Under the pieces are notes generated by a model, which had not been told where the DNA came from, did not search any database, and was given only the letters and a program-made list of their open reading frames with translations. DNA of 14,960 nucleotides from JACKOD01 sp041591635 (GTDB lineage Bacteria; Pseudomonadota; Gammaproteobacteria; Pseudomonadales; Oleiphilaceae): the NCBI GenBank assembly GCA_041591635.1, contig JBFHRO010000066.1:1-14960 (forward strand), read 5' to 3'. Made by a program: the position numbers and the translations under genes. Below are positions 14,815-14,960 of this stretch, piece by piece (the stretch's first letter is position 1; each line of letters starts with the position of its first letter).

Positions 14815-14960
14815 ATGTTTACGCGCGATATGAGCATAGCTGGTTTTGACAACGAAGTGTGGAATGCGATTCAGGCAGAGGCCAAACGTCAGGAAGAGCA
14901 TATTGAGCTGATTGCTTCCGAAAACTATACCAGCCCCCGGGTGATGCAAGCACAAGGGTC
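14815..14960 (+). CDS. glyA: Serine hydroxymethyltransferase, N-terminal part (partial)
   Basis: The first 48 codons are visible; the gene runs off the window end. GlyA is a cytoplasmic PLP enzyme that interconverts serine and glycine with tetrahydrofolate and supplies one-carbon units. The segment RQEEHIELIASENYTSPRVM is the strongly conserved N-terminal region of the family, including the Ser-Glu-Asn-Tyr element near the active site. ATG 14815 has AGAGG (14804-14808) 6 bases upstream and gives an N-terminus like that of E. coli GlyA. ATG 14830 is possible but has no ribosome-binding site. It is divergent from ettA, with 276 bases between them. Confidence 0.96.
   Translation, partial: MFTRDMSIAGFDNEVWNAIQAEAKRQEEHIELIASENYTSPRVMQAQG

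Overview
The window looks like ordinary core chromosome of a free-living gammaproteobacterium, most likely in the Pseudomonadales/Cellvibrionales area. The basis is gene order and protein similarity recalled from knowledge; no search was run. The run pilQ - aroK - aroB - (ATPase/SPOR gene) - gltB - gltD - hemE is the arrangement I associate with Pseudomonas and relatives. In enterics aroKB-damX is instead followed by dam. The second run, radA next to a single-domain PilZ gene, also recalls Pseudomonas (PA4609/PA4608).

Layout. Bases 1-42 are the last codons of a secretin, almost certainly pilQ, followed by a strong terminator (54-91). Next come aroK (205-774) and aroB (771-1847), overlapping by 4 bases, and a membrane-anchored AAA ATPase with a C-terminal SPOR domain (1884-3476). 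A non-coding stretch of 195 bases holds a good sigma70 promoter for gltB (3672-8120) and gltD (8181-9599), which encode both subunits of NADPH glutamate synthase. A terminator (9633-9660) closes that unit. An extended -10 promoter then precedes hemE (9833-10900), with radA (10933-12339) 32 bases behind it. On the minus strand, converging on radA with a gap of only 12 bases, are a PilZ gene (12352-12738) and, upstream of it, ettA (12874-14538). The 276-base divergent region between ettA and glyA (14815 to beyond the window end) holds a 12-bp triple tandem repeat, a palindrome, a candidate promoter and a leader hairpin.

How the genes relate. aroK and aroB act in the shikimate pathway. The ATPase/SPOR protein probably works at the cell wall during division or envelope assembly. 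GltBD assimilates ammonia together with glutamine synthetase, HemE acts in tetrapyrrole synthesis, RadA in recombination branch migration, the PilZ protein in cyclic di-GMP signalling, EttA in translation under low energy, and GlyA in one-carbon metabolism. They form several neighbouring housekeeping units rather than one pathway.

I found no insertion sequence, integrase, tRNA, rRNA, CRISPR array, toxin-antitoxin pair, phage gene or gene cluster that looks like an undescribed system. The points worth a second look are modest: the ExeA-like ATPase joined to SPOR close to pilQ, the MapZ-like PilZ gene, the repeat-bearing ettA leader, and several small regulatory-looking elements.
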